Shown here one piece after another: positions 24,349-33,109 of a DNA stretch of 54,600 nt (position 1 is its first letter; every line of letters begins with the position of its first letter). The DNA comes from Nitrosarchaeum sp. (GTDB taxonomy: Archaea > Thermoproteota > Nitrososphaeria > Nitrososphaerales > Nitrosopumilaceae), in contig NSIR01000003.1 of NCBI GenBank assembly GCA_002737445.1, forward strand, positions 64,719-119,318, read 5' to 3'. Below the pieces are notes generated by a model. The model made no database searches and was not told the DNA's origin. It saw only the letters and a list, made by a program, of their open reading frames with translations. A program made the translations under genes and the position numbers.

Positions 24349-24399
24349 CTATTTCTTTTTTGAAGCTTTCTTTGCTGCTGGTTTTTTCTTTGCTGCCAT
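24349..24399 (-). CDS. Possible 16-aa Lys/Ala peptide
   Basis: The ORF is MAAKKKPAAKKASKKK, the composition of histone H1 or bacterial HU tails. It has the A/K/P-rich repeat of nucleoid-associated tails but no globular domain. If translated it would bind DNA or RNA nonspecifically. Very short, so real only if conserved. Confidence 0.35.
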   Translation of the reverse strand: MAAKKKPAAKKASKKK

Positions 24400-24529
24400 A
24401 ATTGTCAAGGTGTTTTACTTGAATTTGATACATTAATGTAAAATGTTTAGACCAAATGGATATTGATCGGCACATAATATTTGTAATAAATTAATTATAT
24501 TTTTCCTAATTTTATATTATTAATATTGT

Positions 24530-25120
24530 TTATTTTGTTTTAATAGAATCAGGATCATTATTTCCTGAAATATATATTGCCCCCAACATATTCATCATTT
24601 TTTCATCAAATTCTTCTTGCAATCTAGTTAGATAGATTTCAGCTTCGGTTTCATCTTCTGGAATTCCAGTATTAATGTCATAATTGAAACCTGTAGCTAA
24701 ATGATAAAACTCTTCAAAAAATTCTTTACAGTCAATTACGTCTGCCTGAATATTAATAGATACAACTAGATAATTATTATCTTCTCTAAATTTTAAACAA
24801 ACTTCCTCATTGGTCATTGTATCAACTATTACTGCCATAAGATATGGCAGGTAAATTTCACTTGCATGTTGATTGTTTTTTGAATTTGTAATCCATAATT
24901 CGTAACCGTCTAAAAGATAATCAAATGTGTTTACCATTGTTTCTCTAATATCGACATTTTGGTGGGATGATTTTGATTTCATTGAAACTTTTGTATCTCC
25001 GGGTTGCAAATATTCTGCGTCAAATGTTAATTCTTCATTAATTTGTTCAAACTCCCAAACTTGCTTGTTTGTCCACATTGGGGAATATTTTTTAATGATT
25101 AATGAAGTCTTTTGATCCAA
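24530..25120 (-). CDS. Hypothetical protein, 196 aa
   Basis: An acidic soluble protein with alternating strands (NNYLVVSINIQADVIDCKEF) and helices (EEIYLTRLQEEFDEKMMNM-like C-terminal region). The N-terminal half, with TSLIIKKYSPMWTNKQVWEF, is not recognised. The acidity is higher than that of neighbours. Confidence 0.65.
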   Translation of the reverse strand: MDQKTSLIIKKYSPMWTNKQVWEFEQINEELTFDAEYLQPGDTKVSMKSKSSHQNVDIRETMVNTFDYLLDGYELWITNSKNNQHASEIYLPYLMAVIVDTMTNEEVCLKFREDNNYLVVSINIQADVIDCKEFFEEFYHLATGFNYDINTGIPEDETEAEIYLTRLQEEFDEKMMNMLGAIYISGNNDPDSIKTK

Positions 25121-25240
25121 TAATTTTTATAAATAATTACCGGTGTTTATTCCTATCTTCAAATTGATTAAAAATTTAATTTCGTAGTAATTTTAATTAT
25201 TTGGAAATATAGTTTATTTGATCAATTTTATATCAAAAAT

Positions 25241-25459
25241 TTAATTCACTATATTTGATTTAAAAAACGCCAACGTGCATTCAGCAAGTCCCTTGCTTGA
25301 ATGTTTTTTTATTGCATGTTTACAGTTTGGACACATGCCTTTATCCTCATCTGTAAAATCATCCCCTACTTGTTTCATACAACATTCCATTAACTCTCCA
25401 GTAGAATGCGATTCCATAGATAACTTACATGTTGGGCATTCAGTCATATTTTTCACCAT
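25241..25459 (-). CDS. Duplicated zinc-ribbon protein, 72 aa
   Basis: Two similar halves: ECPTCKLSMESHSTGELMEC and MCPNCKHAIKKHSSKGLAEC. Each has CPxC, then a His, then Gly-Glu/Ala-Glu-Cys at the same spacing, so one C2HC-type zinc module has been duplicated in tandem. The first-half ligands are complete and include an extra Cys (ECC). Upstream starts are possible; the Met five codons in (MTECPTC) may be the real one. Confidence 0.65.
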   Translation of the reverse strand: MVKNMTECPTCKLSMESHSTGELMECCMKQVGDDFTDEDKGMCPNCKHAIKKHSSKGLAECTLAFFKSNIVN

Positions 25460-25673
25460 ATGATAATTGCATAAAAATGCCTAATTATATTCAAAATTAA
25501 AGTTTACTTTTTGAAAAATAAACAATCAGATATTTTCATTAGAATTATAATGAATTTTTGAAATATAAGCCTAATTATTATAGATGAAAAACTAAAATAT
25601 TGAAATTTATTCACACAACATATTACAAATATTATATATTTTCATATGACTAGAAAAATAATGTGTTTTAAAA

Positions 25674-25925
25674 TTGAATATTTTTGATAATAACCAATTA
25701 GAGTGTAGTTCGTGTCATGATAAAGTTATTTTTGATTTCATTGAGGAAATTGAATGTGATTGGGGGATACATCAAGTAATTCAATGCCCAAACTGTGAGG
25801 AATTATTTTCAATTGATCAAAAATGTCCGGCATTTTCAAATTTTAATGATTTGTTTGAACTAAATCTAAATTTACTTACAAACCAACAAAAAATAAATTA
25901 TTTCAATCAATCTCACAAATTTTAA
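25674..25925 (+). CDS. Zinc-ribbon protein, 83 aa, TTG start
   Basis: MNIFDNNQLECSSCHDKVIF is followed by CDWGIHQVIQCPNCEELFSI, then an acidic, helical tail. The CSSC and CPNC pairs about 28 residues apart form a classic zinc ribbon. The TTG start lies 38 nt after a TATA-like region (25631-25641). An ATG at 25661 is out of frame and gives only 8 codons, so a short leader is likely. Confidence 0.6.
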   Translation: MNIFDNNQLECSSCHDKVIFDFIEEIECDWGIHQVIQCPNCEELFSIDQKCPAFSNFNDLFELNLNLLTNQQKINYFNQSHKF

Positions 25926-25953
25926 AATAACTAGACCAGCATATTTTTAAAAA

Positions 25954-26109
25954 TTAATATTTTTTAAATAACTCTAATTCTTCAAGAATTTTACCCATGC
26001 GGTGCTTCCAGCTACGCATTGCATCGATGTCATGTGGTCTATTTTTTTCTAAATCTTCTTTTAATTTAATTAACTCCTGATGTCTTTTTTCATCTATTTT
26101 TTTAATCAT
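25954..26109 (-). CDS. Hypothetical helical protein, 51 aa
   Basis: MIKKIDEKRHQELIKLKEDL then NRPHDIDAMRSWKHRMGKIL. Two charged helices joined by a Pro-His-Asp turn, the layout of a small DnaJ-like or antitoxin-like helical hairpin. No Cys. Function unknown. Confidence 0.55.
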   Translation of the reverse strand: MIKKIDEKRHQELIKLKEDLEKNRPHDIDAMRSWKHRMGKILEELELFKKY

Positions 26110-26249
26110 GTTTTTCTATTTAATTCACATATTTGAATAAATTTATCTTTTTATTTTTTGCATACCCATAATTTTGTATTTATCTCAATTTCTATGGAAA
26201 ATGTGCATAAAGTTTTATGGTTTTAATTAAATAATTATTAATTTCTAAA

Positions 26250-26327
26250 TTATGTCCACAGTAGAATAAATCCTATAATTAATGCCACTATTGAAACACT
26301 CATTGAAATTATAAATTTCATATTCAT
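26250..26327 (-). CDS. Possible single-pass membrane micropeptide, 25 aa
   Basis: From the ATG at 26327 it reads MNMKFIISMSVSIVALIIGF and ends ILLWT. One hydrophobic helix with a positive N-terminus. A TTTTAATA run near 26350-26357 gives about 26 nt spacing, which is why I prefer this Met over 26336. That box lies in the left arm of the 26344-26458 palindrome. Confidence 0.4.
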   Translation of the reverse strand: MNMKFIISMSVSIVALIIGFILLWT

Positions 26328-26343
26328 AGTTATCATTTTATTT

Positions 26344-26458
26344 TAGAGTATTAAAATGAAAGCAAGCATGTCGAGTCTTTTTTGCATCAGTCCCTTTGGG
26401 GGATATATCTGGACATCAAACATGCAAACAGTCTTGCTTTCAATATTTAATTACTCTA
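26344..26458. repeat. 115-bp imperfect palindrome, MITE-like or structured RNA
   Basis: The outer arms TAGAGTA (26344-26350) and TACTCTA (26452-26458) pair. The perfect 10-bp arms TGAAAGCAAG (26357-26366) and CTTGCTTTCA (26433-26442) follow. Further inside, TTTGCAT (26381-26387) pairs with ATGCAAA (26422-26428), and GTCC (26390-26393) with GGAC (26411-26414), leaving a G-rich loop. GC content is higher than in the flanks. It carries no convincing gene of its own; a folded transcript, a mini inverted-repeat element, or paired outward promoters are possible. Confidence 0.5.
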
Positions 26459-26676
26459 CTTAGCAAAAATGTCTTAAAATAAAACATGTCTTTTTTTTTG
26501 ATCAAAATGGATTAAAAAAATGATCCATTTGAAATCATCACTTTGTCAACATTCACATCTTAAATAATTGAGCGTAAAATTAATGAAATGATTCAAAAAC
26601 AAATCATTCCTATTTAGAAAATATCTAATTTTCAATAATAATTGATTCTAGTTTATAATCCATCTTTTAGAAATCA
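26459..26676. other. Intergenic stretch with one more hairpin
   Basis: Contains AAATGGAT and ATCCATTT arms (about 26505-26532) around a short A-rich loop, next to a run of T. No ORF of interest. The 3' part holds the promoter of the 26677 gene (TTTATAAT near 26652). Confidence 0.4.
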
Positions 26677-27246
26677 ATGATTTTATTCCCATTAAAAATA
26701 ATGAAGTTTATGAGTCAAATAAATACAATTTCCTGGCGTAAGGATTATTTTTTAAATTGGAATGATTTTCAAGCTGAATCAAACACTTCTGCATTTGAGG
26801 ATGTTCATAGTACGATCAAATTCCGGTATACATGGACTGTGAATTCTGAAAATATAGATAATCAAATTAATTTTTTTATTGAAAATATTGTCTTAATTGC
26901 AGAATTCTATCCATCACTTTCTTGGGTACGAAGTTCTGAAGCCACTCAAAAATTATTAAAACACGAACAAGGTCATTTTGATCTTGTAGAAGTAAATAGA
27001 AATCAAATAACTCTACAAATCCAAACATTGTTTGTTAATAAAAAATTCCCCACACGTGGACAAAATCAAGAACAACAAAAACAATTCGCACGTAAAGATT
27101 CTGGGTTATTAATTGCAAATCAAATTGAAAAATGGGAACAATACATTATGAAAAAGCACGAAGAGTATGACGCTCAGACAAATTATGGACAAATATATGA
27201 AAAACAGCAAGAATACGATAATTTATTTGATAAATTACGTGGCTAA
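26677..27246 (+). CDS. DUF922-like metallopeptidase domain protein
   Basis: A 189-residue protein with the DUF922 hallmarks: ISWRKDYFLNWNDFQAE near the N-terminus, then WVRSSEATQKLLKHEQGHFD with the HExxH zinc motif (His96, Glu97, His100) and a following Glu105 as a possible third ligand. DUF922 members are usually secreted zinc proteases, but this one shows no clear signal peptide. TTTATAAT at 26652-26659 lies about 20-25 nt before the ATG, so the start is fair; Mets at 26701 and 26710 are alternatives. Confidence 0.75.
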   Translation: MILFPLKIMKFMSQINTISWRKDYFLNWNDFQAESNTSAFEDVHSTIKFRYTWTVNSENIDNQINFFIENIVLIAEFYPSLSWVRSSEATQKLLKHEQGHFDLVEVNRNQITLQIQTLFVNKKFPTRGQNQEQQKQFARKDSGLLIANQIEKWEQYIMKKHEEYDAQTNYGQIYEKQQEYDNLFDKLRG

Positions 27247-27261
27247 ATTATAAAATTAGAT

Positions 27262-27507
27262 TTATTTTTTGGTAATTGAATTTATGTAATTAACAAGACT
27301 TCTATAATATTTAAGATGAAAATCTAGATCTTTAATTTCTGTGTTTTTCAATTCTTCTAACTCAGGACCAAAATCTCTTTTGTCTGTTTGTATTTGATTT
27401 AATGTGTTCTCATTTATTTCAATCATGTGAAAAAGACTGTGCAGCACTTCCCCTTTAGTCAGTGTGTTATTACATGATCTTTGCAGTAAAGTCTCAACCC
27501 ATTCCAT
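27262..27507 (-). CDS. Hypothetical helical protein, 81 aa
   Basis: Helical and acidic (MEWVETLLQRSCNNTLTKGE, then LNQIQTDKRDFGPELEELKN), with a hydrophobic middle (LHSLFHMIEINENT). No known family. It converges with the DUF922-like gene, so no shared promoter. Confidence 0.58.
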   Translation of the reverse strand: MEWVETLLQRSCNNTLTKGEVLHSLFHMIEINENTLNQIQTDKRDFGPELEELKNTEIKDLDFHLKYYRSLVNYINSITKK

Positions 27508-27610
27508 GTTTAATTATTTTTTAATTGTTATTTGTATTCCTGAATGTATATTTTCCAACCTTTACTCTAATTTTGTTTAGCAGTTAATTGAGTTATAAAT
27601 AAAAATGAGG

Positions 27611-27742
27611 CTAATTTTGCATTTCGTTTTTCTTTCTGGACATTATCTCTTTATTTCGTTCCATATCTGAATGAATTTCCACATGATCATACAGGGATTC
27701 TTTAGTGTCAAAAATTTGCTCACAGTAGTAACATTGGTGCAT
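27611..27742 (-). CDS. Classical C2H2 zinc-finger mini-protein, 43 aa
   Basis: MHQCYYCEQIFDTKESLYDH, then VEIH: Cys-x2-Cys-x12-His-x3-His with Phe and Leu in the core positions, a textbook C2H2 finger. A short basic tail follows (RKKNEMQN). Single C2H2 fingers occur in archaea as small DNA- or RNA-binding proteins. Confidence 0.68.
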   Translation of the reverse strand: MHQCYYCEQIFDTKESLYDHVEIHSDMERNKEIMSRKKNEMQN

Positions 27743-27835
27743 ACACTATCTATGTCACTGTCAAATTAATCATTTTCGTTAATTTTATGCCTAGTTGAAA
27801 AATTCTTGTTAAATTTATTGAGATTTATTTTGATA

Positions 27836-28153
27836 TCAGTATGTTTCTAGTGTAATTTCCGTGTTACATGAAGGTAATTTTCCTGATTCTTTTTTAAAAG
27901 ATTCAATTAATTGAATTTGACGCTCTTTTGGATTGTTTGTAAATTCTCTTTGATATGATTGTGTTTTTTGTTTGCATTCATTTCCTTCAAATTTTGTATC
28001 AACATATTTTGTGAATCGTTCTTCTAAATTATTACTCTCTCCTATGAAAATAACATCCTTGTTTCTATTATACAAAACATACACACCTGGAATCGCCTTT
28101 ACAAATTTGGCACTTTCTAACCAAACTCTCATTTTATCTTCCAATAATTCCAT
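27836..28153 (-). CDS. GIY-YIG domain protein
   Basis: A 105-residue protein with GVYVLYNRNKDVIFIGESNN at residues 23-42 and Arg46 in LEERF, matching GIY (GVY) and YIG (FIG) strands and the catalytic Arg of the GIY-YIG fold. Stand-alone domains of this size act as structure-specific endonucleases or have lost activity. It diverges from the Fe-S helicase, with about 65 nt between them, which suggests a repair role. Confidence 0.7.
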   Translation of the reverse strand: MELLEDKMRVWLESAKFVKAIPGVYVLYNRNKDVIFIGESNNLEERFTKYVDTKFEGNECKQKTQSYQREFTNNPKERQIQLIESFKKESGKLPSCNTEITLETY

Positions 28154-28218
28154 GCTACTGTCTAGTTTTACTAGATATTAAACTACGATGTAAAATCTCA
28201 AATAACATTAGAACCTTC

Positions 28219-29931
28219 ATGCTTTTAATATTAAAGAAAAAAAGAATCATCCTGTCTCTTTTAGAAAAATTTCCAGATAAATTTTTACCAAGAAATATTC
28301 AAAAAGAGATCTTGATTGAAATTGAAGATAAAATAAAATCAGGTTACAAGAAAATAATTTTATGTGCTCCAACAGGGGTTGGAAAATCTCTAGTTGGCGC
28401 CACAGTATCAAGATATTTTGATAGTTCCTTTACCATTACTGCATCAAAACATCTACAGGATCAATATATCAAAGACATTCCATTTTTAAAACCAGTTAAA
28501 GGAAAACAAAATTTCGCTTGTTTGAAAATGATGGAATCTGAAAAAATTGATGATCCAAAAAAAGCTATGCAGTTTGGAATGACATGTGATAAAGGTCTAT
28601 GTCAAGAAAAAATAAATAAAGATGGTAAGGAAGTAATTGAAGTTTGTAAATTCAAGCCATCAATAAAACAAGTTTCAGATAATACTCAAGAATCAGAATC
28701 ATGTAAATATTATCTTCAAAAATACGATGCCCTAGTTTCAAAGCACTCTCTTTGGAACTATCATGCATTTTTCACCATAATGAAATTTAATAAAAAACTT
28801 TTTGAAGATTACCTAGATAGAAAAGTTTCCGTGTTTGATGAGGCTCATAAAATTGAAGACCAAATTATGCAGTTTATCGGATTTGATATATTTGGTTCTC
28901 AAGCAGAAGAATGTGGACTAGATACAGAGAGATATAATTTTACAGATTTAGATTCAATGATTCAATTAATTGATGATATATCATATGCTTACGCTAAAAA
29001 AATTAAAGATATCAAAGAAAGTGACTCTTATCAAAAAACTCCTGATTATGAATCAATTACGAGGCTGGAAAGACGATACGATCGAGCCGCTCAGGCTAAA
29101 ATCGATATTCTTACAGATAAAAATAATTTTGTAGTAAATGATCCTGTCAAAGATTTGAACGGGAATTTTAGAACCATATCTGTAAAACCAATCGATGTTT
29201 CATCATTTGCCAATTCATTTTTTACTACTGAATATCAAATATTCATGTCTGCAACAATCGATAGATTCAGTTTTTGTGAAAATATGGGATTAAAGCAGGA
29301 CGATGTAGCATTTATTGATACACCAAAATCCCCATTTCCAATTGAACATAGACGAATTGATCTTTTAAATATTAAACGACTAAGTTATGGTTCAACTGAA
29401 AATGATGAACTTGAAGTTATAAAAACAATTGATAAAATCATGGATGAGCATTCAAATCAAAGAGGTTTGATTTTAACTTCATCGGTTCCACGATGTCAAA
29501 AAATAATTAGATATTTATCTCCAAAAAATACTAGACGCATCAGAATTTGTCATAGTTACAACAAGGACGGAAAGACACAAGATGAAATTATTTCAGAACA
29601 TGCATCTGATCCTACAAGTGTTTTACTTTCATCATCATTATGGGAAGGTGTAGACCTTAAAGATGATTTATCTCGATTTCAAATTATTGCCAAAGTACCA
29701 TATCCAAATTATAAAGAAAAAAGAACTAAAGCTAAAATGGATAAATTCCCATTATGGTATACGGCTCAAACTTTAACTAAATTACTGCAGGGATTTGGTC
29801 GCTCTATTAGAAGTGAAGATGATTGGGCCAAAACATATGTGCTTGATACTGCTGTAAACAACGTATTTTTCAAGGCACAAAAAATGATTCCACGTGCATA
29901 TCATGATGTTTTAGGCATAGAAAATCTTTAG
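28219..29931 (+). CDS. XPD/DinG-like superfamily 2 helicase with Fe-S cysteines
   Basis: A 570-residue ATP-dependent DNA helicase of the Rad3/XPD type. Walker A is APTGVGKS (residues 50-57), DEAH is at 207-210, the SAT motif is in FMSATIDRF and motif VI is in LLQGFGRSIRSEDDW. Between Walker A and DEAH lie Cys101, Cys123, Cys128, Cys143 and Cys162, placed as in the 4Fe-4S domain of XPD and DinG. SSSLWEGVDLKDDL is the DinG-like motif V. It probably unwinds 5'-to-3' in repair or replication restart. It differs from full-length XPD in being shorter. Confidence 0.85.
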   Translation: MLLILKKKRIILSLLEKFPDKFLPRNIQKEILIEIEDKIKSGYKKIILCAPTGVGKSLVGATVSRYFDSSFTITASKHLQDQYIKDIPFLKPVKGKQNFACLKMMESEKIDDPKKAMQFGMTCDKGLCQEKINKDGKEVIEVCKFKPSIKQVSDNTQESESCKYYLQKYDALVSKHSLWNYHAFFTIMKFNKKLFEDYLDRKVSVFDEAHKIEDQIMQFIGFDIFGSQAEECGLDTERYNFTDLDSMIQLIDDISYAYAKKIKDIKESDSYQKTPDYESITRLERRYDRAAQAKIDILTDKNNFVVNDPVKDLNGNFRTISVKPIDVSSFANSFFTTEYQIFMSATIDRFSFCENMGLKQDDVAFIDTPKSPFPIEHRRIDLLNIKRLSYGSTENDELEVIKTIDKIMDEHSNQRGLILTSSVPRCQKIIRYLSPKNTRRIRICHSYNKDGKTQDEIISEHASDPTSVLLSSSLWEGVDLKDDLSRFQIIAKVPYPNYKEKRTKAKMDKFPLWYTAQTLTKLLQGFGRSIRSEDDWAKTYVLDTAVNNVFFKAQKMIPRAYHDVLGIENL

Positions 29932-30131
29932 TAGACAACAGTAATTCAATAACAATAATGTAATTTTCTTTTCCTGTTATCTCTAGGTTTGATATTACAT
30001 TGCGATCTATAAACTTTGTGAGCAATTTGTTCTTTAAAATATTTAATAAAAATTATTTTGGAATAGGATATCTAATTCAAAAGTGTTTTAATAATTTTAT
30101 TATCTAAAATTAATTAAATTATATTTTAGAA

Positions 30132-31805
30132 TTATAAATTTGCACTAGTGACTGCACCTTGTGCGGCAGAGCCTACTAGTGTCGCATATTTTGCAAGTGC
30201 GCCAGTGGTATAGTTTGGTTTTGGTGCTTTCCATTCTTTTCGTCGACTTTCTAATTCTGTTGTAGATACATGAAGATCAATTGTGTTTGTTTCAATATCA
30301 ATTGTAATTTTATCATCGTTTTTCACTAGTGCAATTGGTCCTCCAACATATGCTTCAGGTGCAACATGTCCAACCATGAATCCACGTGTACCTCCAGAAA
30401 ATCTACCATCTGTAACCATTGCAACTTTTTTGCCCAATCCCTGACCCACGAGTGCTGCAGTAGTTGCCAACATTTCCCTCATTCCAGGTCCTCCTTTTGG
30501 ACCCTCATATCTAATTACAACAACGTCTCCTTCTTCAATTTCTCCTCTAGCTACTGCATCAAATGCATATTCCTCTCTATCAAAAACGATAGCTCTGCCA
30601 GTAAATTTTGTCATTTCTACACCTGCTGTTTTGATAACTGCTCCATCGGGTGCTAAACTTCCTTTCAATATAACTGCGGTTCCAACTGTATGAAGGGGGT
30701 TATCAACTGAACGAACTATTTGCTGTATTGGTTCTTGAATATTCATTGATTCAAGATTTTGTTTAATTGTTTTTCCAGTTACAGTAATACAATTATCATG
30801 AATCAAGTTTCTTTCAGCTAATTTTTTTAATACAAATGGAATTCCACCAATTTTATCAAGGGAATTCATGACATAGTTTCCACCGGGTTTCATATCTGCC
30901 AAATGTGGCGTCTTTTTTCTAATTCTCTCAAAATCATCATACGTTAATTTTATTCCAACTTCATTTGATAATGCCAATAAATGTAAAATTCCATTTGTAG
31001 AACCACCAACTGCATTTAACATTGTAATTGCATTTTCAAATGCCTCAAATGTAAGAATATCTTTTGGTTTGATATTTAATTTTAATAATTCCACACAGGC
31101 TTTACCAGTATCATATACAATTTTTTCTCGTCTACTATCTTCTGCTGGAGGACTAGCACTACCAGGTAATGCTAAACCTATAGCTTCTGAAATTGATGCC
31201 ATTGTATTTGCAGTAAACATACCGCCACATGATCCTGCACTAGGGCATGCAGTATTTTCTATGTTTTTTAAATCTTCAAGAGATAATGTTCCTGCATCGT
31301 ATGCTCCAACTGCTTCATAAACATCGACAACGGTTAATTCCTTACCATTTAAAATTCCAGGCATTATTGTACCACCGTAAACAAAGATAGAAGGTAAATT
31401 CAATCGAGCCATTGCCATCATAGTTCCAGGTAGACTCTTATCACAACCTGCAATTCCAACTAGTGCGTCATATTGGTGTGCACGAACCATTAATTCAATG
31501 GAATCTGCAATAACCTCACGTGAAATCAATGATGATTTCATTCCTTCATGACCCATTGCAATTCCATCACTTACTGCAATAGTTGAAAATTCTCTTGGTG
31601 TTGCACCTCCATCACTTACACCCTGCTTTGCATGTAGAGCAAGTTTTGGAAGATGTATGTTACATGGAGTTGCCTCATTTCCAGTATGACATACACCAAC
31701 AAATGATTTTTCCAAATCACTATCAGTTAATCCCATAGCTTTGTACATTGCTCTATGTGGAGCCCTTGCAGTTCCGACGACTACGTTTCTACTAGAAATT
31801 TCCAT
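30132..31805 (-). CDS. ilvD: Dihydroxy-acid dehydratase
   Basis: Dehydrates 2,3-dihydroxy-isovalerate and -3-methylvalerate in valine, leucine and isoleucine synthesis. Fe-S cysteines appear in [21 protein letters not shown] and [16 protein letters not shown]. The C-terminal domain has [22 protein letters not shown]. At 557 residues it is the normal length. It is monocistronic; the upstream region on the opposite strand holds a small zinc-ribbon gene. Confidence 0.96.
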   Translation of the reverse strand: MEISSRNVVVGTARAPHRAMYKAMGLTDSDLEKSFVGVCHTGNEATPCNIHLPKLALHAKQGVSDGGATPREFSTIAVSDGIAMGHEGMKSSLISREVIADSIELMVRAHQYDALVGIAGCDKSLPGTMMAMARLNLPSIFVYGGTIMPGILNGKELTVVDVYEAVGAYDAGTLSLEDLKNIENTACPSAGSCGGMFTANTMASISEAIGLALPGSASPPAEDSRREKIVYDTGKACVELLKLNIKPKDILTFEAFENAITMLNAVGGSTNGILHLLALSNEVGIKLTYDDFERIRKKTPHLADMKPGGNYVMNSLDKIGGIPFVLKKLAERNLIHDNCITVTGKTIKQNLESMNIQEPIQQIVRSVDNPLHTVGTAVILKGSLAPDGAVIKTAGVEMTKFTGRAIVFDREEYAFDAVARGEIEEGDVVVIRYEGPKGGPGMREMLATTAALVGQGLGKKVAMVTDGRFSGGTRGFMVGHVAPEAYVGGPIALVKNDDKITIDIETNTIDLHVSTTELESRRKEWKAPKPNYTTGALAKYATLVGSAAQGAVTSANL

Positions 31806-31880
31806 AATACGTAATTTCTGAATTGCTATAATTTAGACTTTATCGACCAGTATACGTAAAAAAAAATTGAACTTAAAGCG

Positions 31881-31888
31881 TTTAAATT
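31881..31888 (+). promoter_or_regulatory. TATA box of the 31911 gene
   Basis: TTTAAATT is centred 26-27 nt upstream of the TTG at 31911, making a leaderless transcript with a TTG start very likely. Confidence 0.5.
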
Positions 31889-31910
31889 CGTTGTATTTTG
31901 TGATTATACA

Positions 31911-32120
31911 TTGGAACAAAAATCACTTGCATGTCCTGTGTGTCAAAGTAATAAAGCGGAAATTGCAGGGGAAAATATCAAGCTTGGTGGACAATTTCAA
32001 GACAAGGAATTTCTAACTACATCATTAACTGTTTTAAAATGTACTCAATGTGGCTATTACATGTTTTTTGATAAAATGGCACAATTTACAACAAATGATA
32101 AAGCATTACCTGATAAATAA
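31911..32120 (+). CDS. Zinc-ribbon protein, 69 aa, TTG start
   Basis: CPVCQSNKAEIAGENI and CTQCGYYMFFDKMAQF form the two knuckles of one zinc ribbon about 36 residues apart, in the manner of the nucleic-acid zinc ribbons in this genome. A TTG start is supported by TATA spacing. It diverges from ilvD. Confidence 0.65.
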   Translation: MEQKSLACPVCQSNKAEIAGENIKLGGQFQDKEFLTTSLTVLKCTQCGYYMFFDKMAQFTTNDKALPDK

Positions 32121-32139
32121 TAAATTAAAAATATTTTAA

Positions 32140-32739
32140 TTAATTTTCGATGATCTTTTGATTTGCTACTTCTAGTAACAAATCTTGAATTTCTTCTGGA
32201 GTTTCTCCACCATATGCAATTAAAATTCTATCCTTATCCATCGGCTCATAATTTCTTATATCATTTACTTTTTCTCCATTGATATAGAATTTCAAAGTAT
32301 AGTCATCAGTTGTACAAAATTGTCGTCCGTCTTGGAAGATAAAGCATTGATCATCTAATTTTAATTTCAATGAGTCAAATAAATATTCCAAAGTTACACC
32401 TGTAGCATGTTTGTGAATTGTGGTTCCATCCCCAGCTTCAAAATGAATCCAACTCGTTTTAATTTGATATGCAGGTAATGAAAAATCAAATGTGTCCCCA
32501 AAAACTTTGACCAGCATTGCAACATGAGAGTGTTCACTGCCTAAAACGCCTGCATTATCAGGGCTACCAGGGGCAGCACTGTTCATATTGACAAATTCCA
32601 ATACGGCATACCCTACAATGGATATAATTACAGAAAGAACAGCAATTGTAACTAGTAAATTTCGTCTTTTTTCATTTGAACGTTTTGCAGCAAAATTATC
32701 TCGCTTTTCTACACGCTCTTTTTTTTCTTTTCGTCCCAT
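32140..32739 (-). CDS. Membrane-anchored protein, 199 aa, with His-rich extracellular domain
   Basis: A basic cytoplasmic N-terminus (KKERVEKRDNFAAKRSNEKR), one membrane helix (LLVTIAVLSVIISIVGYAVL) and an exposed domain with EHSHVAMLVKVFG and ETSWIHFEAG-like segments, then GDGTTIHKHATGVTLEYLF. The His clusters could bind copper or another metal, which is of interest in an organism with copper-based electron transport, but that is inference. No family recognised. Confidence 0.65.
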   Translation of the reverse strand: MGRKEKKERVEKRDNFAAKRSNEKRRNLLVTIAVLSVIISIVGYAVLEFVNMNSAAPGSPDNAGVLGSEHSHVAMLVKVFGDTFDFSLPAYQIKTSWIHFEAGDGTTIHKHATGVTLEYLFDSLKLKLDDQCFIFQDGRQFCTTDDYTLKFYINGEKVNDIRNYEPMDKDRILIAYGGETPEEIQDLLLEVANQKIIEN

Positions 32740-32933
32740 GAGTTAACCAGAATCAAAATTTTACCCTAATTAACTGTTCGATGAAAGTTTTGATATGGAT
32801 TTTATCCTAATCAATATTTTTCTTCTCAAAAAGAGAAATGATACAACTTATCAGAACCACTCAAATTTAGATTAGAGTGTTATTTTCAATGCTTACCACA
32901 CTTGTTAATTTCTAAAAAGAATAAGAAAAGACA

Positions 32934-32943
32934 ATTAAATAAA
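32934..32943 (+). promoter_or_regulatory. TATA box of the 32966 gene
   Basis: ATTAAATAAA is centred 27 nt before the ATG at 32966, the usual leaderless spacing. Confidence 0.45.
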
Positions 32944-32965
32944 AGAAGATAAAATAATAGATAGT

Positions 32966-33109
32966 ATGAACAGTGAAAAGAGTATCAAGCATGCCATAAA
33001 ATGCAAATACTGTGGCAAGTCAGATAATGTAAAATATTTGGGCGTACTTGATTGGTTCTGCAACAAGAGATGTTATTACAAATACAGACACATGAACGAT
33101 AATCTTTAG
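32966..33109 (+). CDS. Small zinc protein, 47 aa
   Basis: MNSEKSIKHAIKCKYCGKSD, a CKYC knuckle, then WFCNKRCYYKYRHMNDNL with C-x3-C. The CxxC and Cx3C pairs resemble treble-clef or YHS-like small zinc fingers. A strong TATA box precedes it, so it is its own transcript. Confidence 0.62.
   Translation: MNSEKSIKHAIKCKYCGKSDNVKYLGVLDWFCNKRCYYKYRHMNDNL

Noticed and set aside
29890-30060. Minus-strand open frame with a TTG start after the helicase
   Set aside because: It runs into the 3' end of the helicase gene in antisense, has no ATG and no motif.
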